From NCBI RefSeq assembly GCF_000149955.1, contig NC_030994.1, forward strand, positions 558,001 to 622,000: 64,000 nucleotides of DNA. Reading direction: 5' to 3'. The stretch comes from Fusarium oxysporum f. sp. lycopersici 4287. Taxonomy: Eukaryota > Ascomycota > Sordariomycetes > Hypocreales > Nectriaceae. The notes under the pieces were generated by a model. The model had not been told where the DNA came from and did not search any database. It was given only the letters and a program-made list of their open reading frames with translations. Positions 57,845 to 64,000 of the stretch are shown one piece after another. Both the position numbers and the translations under genes were made by a program. Each line of letters starts with the position of its first letter. Position 1 is the first letter of the stretch.

Positions 57845-59032
57845 ATGGCATCGCAGCGAACGTCACAGACTCCTCCGCACTTGGACTCGGAGAGCGTGAC
57901 GAGTGGTCAAACGTCTACTTCGCAAATGCCGATGCATCATTACCCAGAGGATCAACGACAACAGCAGAATGTAACGCCTTATACGGACCGCTCAGAGGAT
58001 GATCCGCCTCCGAGTTACACTGTAGTCGACAATGAGGGGCCTCACGCGAATCCATTTGACCTGTTGCCTACCAGCTCATCCTCCCTTGGTCTGCATCCCT
58101 TCAAGGGAACTTCCAACGACAAAGTAGTCTACTATCTCGACAAGCGTCTTGATACAGACCCTGAATTTCTCGAACAGCACATCTCAGAACTCGCTAAGGA
58201 ACCACCAAGACCATACGTTCGCATTCAAGGTCTAGGCCGCAAACCCAGCAAAGATGGAATCGACTTTGACATCCACATTGAACTCACGCCCCTGTTGTAT
58301 CAAGAGATGGCAACTCGTCGTTCATGGAGACGCATACGCGCCGTGAACAATTTCGACAAAGTGCGCCGCGGGACAACGACTATGACACGCGCACCGGGAT
58401 TCGGAGGGAGTGGACCGCCAGAGGAGGGCACACCGGGTGTTGCGCAATGGTGCTATCGATACTGTGCGAGCAAAGCCGGTCTAAAGGTGTTTGTGCTAGA
58501 GCGGCGCTTGACGGGCTGGGATTTCGCCCTCGTGGGGTCTAGGCTGGAGAGTTTGGTGCGGGGGACGGGATATCGTGGGGAAGTCAACATTACGTTTCCT
58601 ACGACGAATGCCCGCGTTGAGATATACAACCGCTGCATAACCAATCGATGGCGCCTCACACGATGGATTGTACTTTTGTTTTATTTTACTCTCCTGTGGA
58701 TATTCACTTGGCCGTGGGTATCGCTGCGAACGAGGTGGTACGAGACGGTATTCGTGGAGTGGTCGTTAAGCCGACCTGACAGACAGGGAACGCTACGATA
58801 TGCATGTATGAGTGAAGATCAGTGGTTCAGACTCTGGCGACGGCCCATTGAGCAGGCCATTCGGACGAGGCGGCGAGGACGGTTGAGTCGTGATGATATA
58901 GTGGACGAGTGTGTTGCGCCTGGGGCTGAAGACTCCGCGAGGGGGATGAGAGCGGGATTGGAGGTTTTGCAGCGGACGTTTGGATGGGGAGGAGATGGAG
59001 AGGGGAGTGGAAGACATTCGCCGTGTATTTGA
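57845..59032 (+). CDS. Unrecognised membrane protein with PPPSY motif, 395 aa
   Basis: No family assigned. Single exon from ATG 57845, the first ATG of the frame. The N-terminal 80 residues are Ser/Gln/Pro-rich and contain EDDPPPSYTVVDNEG, a PPxY motif that binds WW domains of NEDD4/Rsp5-type ubiquitin ligases. A folded middle part follows (YYLDKRLDTDPEFLEQHISE, PYVRIQGLGRKPSKDGIDFD). One or two membrane segments lie near residue 285 (WIVLLFYFTLLWIFTWPWV), then an Arg-rich cytosolic-type tail. The arrangement suggests an endomembrane protein, possibly a ubiquitin-ligase adaptor; that role is inferred from the motif only. Confidence 0.72.
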   Translation: MASQRTSQTPPHLDSESVTSGQTSTSQMPMHHYPEDQRQQQNVTPYTDRSEDDPPPSYTVVDNEGPHANPFDLLPTSSSSLGLHPFKGTSNDKVVYYLDKRLDTDPEFLEQHISELAKEPPRPYVRIQGLGRKPSKDGIDFDIHIELTPLLYQEMATRRSWRRIRAVNNFDKVRRGTTTMTRAPGFGGSGPPEEGTPGVAQWCYRYCASKAGLKVFVLERRLTGWDFALVGSRLESLVRGTGYRGEVNITFPTTNARVEIYNRCITNRWRLTRWIVLLFYFTLLWIFTWPWVSLRTRWYETVFVEWSLSRPDRQGTLRYACMSEDQWFRLWRRPIEQAIRTRRRGRLSRDDIVDECVAPGAEDSARGMRAGLEVLQRTFGWGGDGEGSGRHSPCI

Positions 59033-59599
59033 TGGTGTTTGGGTTGATGTTAGGGGCATTAGATTGAGCTCGCTCCTGGGGTTTGCATGGAAGCGTTGGC
59101 GTATTAAGATTGCGTTGCCTTGCATTGGTCTTTAGTTATGATTCATGATAGTTATTCCCAACTCAAAATGTTATTCGTTTGTGTTTTAAGCTGTCATTCT
59201 GGGTTTGTTGTGCTGCTTAACATCACCTTCTCCCAATGTGCAAATGAGTCACCCCTGAGACGATACCACGAATTTTAAGGGTCGGCAGGCGAGAGAGAAA
59301 TGCCAAAAGGCCTCATAGTACAAGATCTGAATATCCGAGAGCCAAATTGATTCCCTCAGCTCATAATTAGATATGCTACTGGCGAATTCGATATTTTGAG
59401 CAATGGTCCAGGGTAGCTCTTTTCTTATCTTATCGGCCCCTCCACCCCACCAATGTCGCTCACTCATCATCTACACATCCCTTACCAATCTCATTCATCA
59501 AGTTCAAGCCGACTTATACTGCAGTCACTCTCTCTTTTGGCATTCATCGCATTTTATCTCACAAAATCAGGATAGAGGCTTGAATCTACAGCCGCCACG
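59033..59599. other. Intergenic, 567 bp
   Basis: 3' flank of the PPxY protein and promoter of the Irc6-like gene. No gene recognised. Confidence 0.45.
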
Positions 59600-60703
59600 A
59601 TGACTGAAGCGGAGATGAGTTCCAGCTCAAGAAGAATACTGGCTGTGGCCCTTGAGAATGAGACAGCAGTTTTGTCAAAGTTGGTCAAAGGTGAGCTCAC
59701 TTTATCTAGATGTACTAGTGGTCATATCTACGAAATATGCACTGGGATTATTCACGAAAAGCACGTTTACTCACACATCACAGACCTCACAGGATCAGCC
59801 CCAGAATCACCAGATCCCTCCCTCGGCATCGCAGGCACAACTCATAGCCTCGCTCTCAAAACACCATACTATTCCACCACAGTTCCCATCTGGCTTGATC
59901 TCATCGCCTCACCTTCTGAATGGTCAGAGTCATTTCTCTCTCCCGAAGCCGCCGAAGTGCTCGCCGTGTTAGGAGGTGTAGTAGTAGTCTTCACCGCAGG
60001 TCCGATTTCATCGTCAAAGGATCACCCGGCAAAGGAACTAGTAGAGCACATCGGCAAAGTCCTGAAGAAGGGACTAGGAGGGTGGGAGTGGGATGGCGTA
60101 GGACTAGCTATCGGCGTGGGCGGAGATGGGAATGAAGAAGAATGGGATGAGATCTGCGCAGAGGCTGGATTGGAATTTGTGTCTCTTGGTGGAAAAGGCG
60201 ATACTGGTCGTAACGAATTTGGCGGTATGTTGAGTCTATCGCTCACAGAGAGTCACTAACGAGGAACAGAAAAAACTGGTGTTGCACGAGTAAAGGAAGC
60301 CCTCGAAGCAAATGACTGGTCTCAAATTGAAGCACCACTCTCAGATTCCGAGTTCGGCGACTTTGAAACCAGCTCAGCCAAAGCAGACGAAGACGACAAA
60401 GAATTAGATCCCCAAAAGATGGGATTTGGCTTTGACAAAACAGATTTCGAAGGTCTACGACGCGCCATATGGGAGTCCAGCCAGGATGTTGAAGAACCCT
60501 CAGAATCCAGCAAGGCGGAGACTAGCAAGGAGGGTGCTTCTGGGGGAATTGGGTTAGAGGACCTGGATGAGGACGAGATCGCCAAGATCGAGAAGATGAT
60601 GAGAAAACTCCAAGCTGTAAGGGAAGCTGGCGAGGGGATGGGAGAGGAGCAGAGGAAGAGAATGGCGGCCAGGGCTGTAGAGGAGGTGATGAGGGATCTC
60701 TGA
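59600..60703 (+). CDS. Irc6/p34-like adaptin-binding protein
   Basis: Related to yeast Irc6 and the animal alpha/gamma-adaptin-binding protein p34, which bind clathrin adaptor complexes in trafficking. Three exons: 59600-59690, 59784-60224 and 60270-60703, total 321 aa. Intron 1 (93 nt, GTGAGC...ATCACAG) joins LSKLVK to DLTGSAPE. Intron 2 is 45 nt (GTATGT, branch CACTAAC, AACAG). The N-terminal half has the small-GTPase-like fold of the family: RILAVALENE, SLALKTPYYSTTVPIWLDLI, EVLAVLGGVVVVF and FVSLGG. The C-terminal part carries GFGFDKTDFEGLRRAIWESS and a helical EKMMRKLQAVREAGEGM segment, the conserved p34 C-terminal region. No nucleotide-binding P-loop is visible. Confidence 0.82.
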
Positions 60704-63700
60704 ACTGGAATAGGTAACATGTGAATCCCTTCAAGACGAAATGATTCCTGAAAAGAACGATTGGCGCGTCGTTTCCAGAGCATGATGAACTCTAGTCCTC
60801 TCATACCTGTTCAATGATGCCCATACACCACGCTGACTGCCAGTCTGAATACCTGCCAAAGCTGATACCCCCACGAGTGGCACGATAGCTAACCTTGATC
60901 TATATGCCGAGTCCTCTGCGGCCGTCAAGGCATCGACATAGCACGGCTCGCTTACCGTGCCGTTGCACCATAGTCACATCGTACAACTCAGATCGTGATC
61001 CACGGACCGGGTCTTACGTAGTACATATCCAATGCTGGCGAGACCCTTTGGCTGGTATGTATGAGACCCAAGTCTCATGGCATTCGACAAGCACCATGAT
61101 ATTGGTAACCCAAAGTTCAGACACGCCTCGGTCCATTATAATCTGTACAAACCTACTGACAGTGGTAACACTGAGTTGGAAAGTCAAAGCGTGTTGCAGT
61201 CTCGATCCCACATGTCTTTCCAGCACAGACACCTCCCAATTTAGACAATATGCAACGCATCGTGGCATCAGGTACTCCGCTCAACCTTGTGCTGTTATGG
61301 TAAAGTTTTTGTAGATCGGCATGGATCGTGACATCCAGATCACCGGACTCAACACCGCGGTGACATGCTCAATAGCTCTGTAGATAGCTTGGTGGTCTTG
61401 GGCGGTGTCGTAGCTTATGCAAGGGAGAGATTCTGAGATTCTTCCAAGAGTCGCGGGCGTCGACTAATATGTCATAGCTTGTTGTTAGTAAATAAACTTG
61501 TCCCCTATCTTAAATCGACCGCTTGAATTGACGTGACTCGACTCATGGAGTTGGCGATCGATTAAACGGGGTCAGAGACCAAGTGAGGCCGGAAAGAAGC
61601 GACCCCGGGTCCAAGGGTCCACCGGTGATGTTGGTTAAGCCAGATTGAGACTGCGGTTGAGTCAATAGTGAATCCATTGAGAAAAGCCATGCCATGATAG
61701 ACGACGTCAAAGATCTCAGACGCCCCATTTTGTTAGTCTGGTCCGTCCCACAACCCTTGTTTGGCGCATGTTGACCAAACAGGGGAGCGACTCACGTTTC
61801 AGCGCGTCTTGCGAGGTAGAAACGTGAACGTGCTCAGCCGGGGCTTCAGCTGTCCTTCAAAGCGGTGCAGTTGAAGGGCATGATGCTGAGAGTCCCATAC
61901 CGGTTAGTTAGCATGAGCCGCCAAGCTTGTCATGTTACCAACAGCGTCTGAGAATTCGTATCATTGTCATGCCATGTCTGGACAAGTTATTCTTAGGATC
62001 TAGGGATGCTCTAAGGGAGATATCTCCTGAGTGGTGCATACCAACTCTGCAACAGATGGAGGACTGCAATCAAGTGGTCAACAAACGCGCTCGACGCGCT
62101 GCCATCCCCGCCATGGATGCATATGCATATCGTCTCCAGTATGAACTTTGCCGCCATTGGTAGGATTTGTGATTCGTCATGCAGGTTGTCGGTTGGACTT
62201 TTCGGATTTGGTCAGAGGATTGATAAGTCAGTTTGACTGCGGCCATGGGTCGGCCAAACTCGATCGACAGTAGGGTTTGTCGAACGGTGCTCATTCTTGT
62301 CTGTGCTTTCTGACCTGAGAAGCTGGGAGTATGAGAGCAAACGTCTCTGGTGATGATGTGAGACGAATAAATATAGCAATGGTTCTTTCGTGGTGCAATT
62401 GGCAATTGGCTCAATTGTTCATCAAGAATCCTCTATACTTCGCGGTGTTGTTGTCAAACGCAAATCCACCAACCACAAGCTCTCGTGTGATATTCCGACA
62501 TTTATGCAAGCACAATTCAGTGGGCACCGACTGCGAGTCTCATGGCTGCATGCTCCTAGCTTTACTTGGTGAACACAATTGCCTCGAATTAAACCCCGAA
62601 AAGCCCAGAGCTCAAAGAAAAAGAGAGCGAGTTTAGGGCGATTGACCCCCTAGACTTGATCGGGTGAGGTAAAACTCCAACACTGGTGGACCCAATGGCA
62701 TGTGGCCGCTGGCGGAGACATGGCTCAACGCTGGTTGGCTCTGTATCATGCTGATCCTGCAAGGTACCATGCCCCAGATGCACATCCAGGGGTCTAAGTC
62801 AGGGGTAACGGTGCCAAAACTGGTAAGTACCAAGCTGACGAAGAAAACAATTCAACATGCATCTCTTGTTTTCTGATCTATCATGTCGGATCTTTTATGT
62901 CACTCCGGACGCGCCCGGGAAAAGACTCGGATCCGGCAAAAGAAGAGAATCAATGTCTCTGAAGCACCATTTTCCTGTCGTCCATCAAAGGATGTTGTGT
63001 GTGTCAATGCTTCATGCTTACCGTAGTAAGGGCGAGACTTTTCGTATCACAGCCACAACCGTTGAGGCTTTGTTATGGTTGCAAAGATCAGAGCCAGATG
63101 GCGGTGGCCGTAGGACCGTTCATCGCTGAAGCCGGTAGTCTCTGAATAGTTTCATTCTGCTTCCCTTCAATACCCTATTCATTGTTAGCCAAGTCGGAAT
63201 AATCTGGTAGACGCTAAAGTTGCCAAGGCGCGACCGACTTTTGGCCCCAACGTCAGGCTGATTTTGCTTGAACAAGCGTCGATCGCAAGTGTTTCGCACA
63301 AGAGAACCACGAGAAAAGGGGTCAAGAGAGAAGATCACACAGTAAGCCGTGTTGTGGCCCACCAGATGACGATGGATTGAACTACTGCAAGAACAGGGTC
63401 TCAGCATACACACCTCTCACAACAGATCCCGAACATGCAAGTCTTTCACGCCGACGAGACATGCCGTGGCGTGGTGGCATTGCTGTGGTACGATCTTTCG
63501 CTGGATCCTTTGATGCAGGTACGAGTACAATTCAGGAAATCCGTGTCATACTTGAAGCTACCGATGACAGCGGAGGCTTATTTCTGAAACGAAAGACAGA
63601 GTTTATGACGATAAACCTGACTTCGAAAACTGTATTGTAGCTTGCTTTGTAAAAATGTTCTCTGAAAAGAACTAATGGATCCAAAGATTCCGCAGAGAAT

Positions 63701-64000
63701 GTCATCGTGTTCCCCTTTTTGGATCACCCCTGCAATTGTTGACATGGGAGTTGTCGGAACGTGGAGCCAGCAGATCTGACGAGATTGTTGAAGAAGGATG
63801 AGTCAGGATTAACAATGTGACTGGCGAGGCTGACTAGCATAAATCAGCATCTTGATGGGAATTGGAGATGCAATTGTTCTAACAATTTTCATAACTGAAT
63901 AACGAAAAGAAGCAATGATCCAAAACCATGGGTTGTGTTTCTCGAATTCTCGAAACCAATTGTGGATCAAGGGAAGAGTCAATTGGCTGTGCCACTTACC
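60704..64000. other. Gene-poor right end, 3.3 kb
   Basis: Only short open frames on both strands, none with a recognisable domain or good splice-linked partner. Base composition is not markedly AT-rich. Genes with many small exons or non-coding RNAs could be hidden here; I see no support for any. Confidence 0.5.

Overview
The window is 64 kb of nuclear DNA from a filamentous ascomycete. Coding exons are separated by short introns (about 42-130 nt) with GTRNGT donors, CTAAC/CTGAC branch sites and AG acceptors. Gene content and gene style fit a Sordariomycete of the Fusarium type; that genus call is inference. There are no CRISPR arrays, rRNAs, bacterial operons or clear transposons. Splice junctions were placed by hand from the sequence, so most gene models below are spliced rather than single open frames.

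Layout. 0-6.5 kb: an ATF/CREB-type bZIP factor, the replication protein A small subunit RFA3 (split by two introns), and a Ser/Pro-rich unknown protein only 60 bp downstream. 6.9-13.4 kb: a large RhoGAP protein with an unexplained in-frame TAG, then the AMPK/SNF1 gamma subunit. 15.5-20.3 kb: compact housekeeping block with VAC8, IMP1, mitochondrial IF-3 and ALB1. 20.8-30.3 kb: an amidase-signature protein without a recognisable nucleophile, a D-2-hydroxyacid dehydrogenase, RTT109, a bZIP factor divergent from a short-chain dehydrogenase, and a Fic-like protein with an eroded active-site motif. 31.5-33.3 kb: a probable pseudogene (5-bp tandem duplication plus in-frame TAG) ending in an acidic minisatellite. 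36-43 kb: TAF6, SDHC, two small single-pass membrane proteins and a Zn2Cys6 regulator. 45-60.7 kb: tRNA isopentenyltransferase, SEC61 alpha, an ABCC transporter interrupted by an assembly gap, an unknown membrane protein and an Irc6/p34-like adaptin-binding protein. The last 3.3 kb show no supportable gene.

How the genes relate. This is ordinary eukaryotic gene order, not an operon or an obvious secondary-metabolite cluster. Mitochondrial genes recur (IMP1, mIF3, SDHC, probably one MOD5 isoform), as do genes of replication and chromatin (RFA3, RTT109, TAF6). Several pairs are divergent with short shared promoters (IMP1/mIF3, bZIP/SDR, MOD5/SEC61), and several are convergent with 120-380 bp between stop codons. 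I did not find a convincing new multi-gene system. The most interesting items are the broken or chemically odd genes: the RhoGAP TAG, the 5-bp duplication pseudogene, the amidase-like and Fic-like proteins lacking key residues, and the two-start MOD5.
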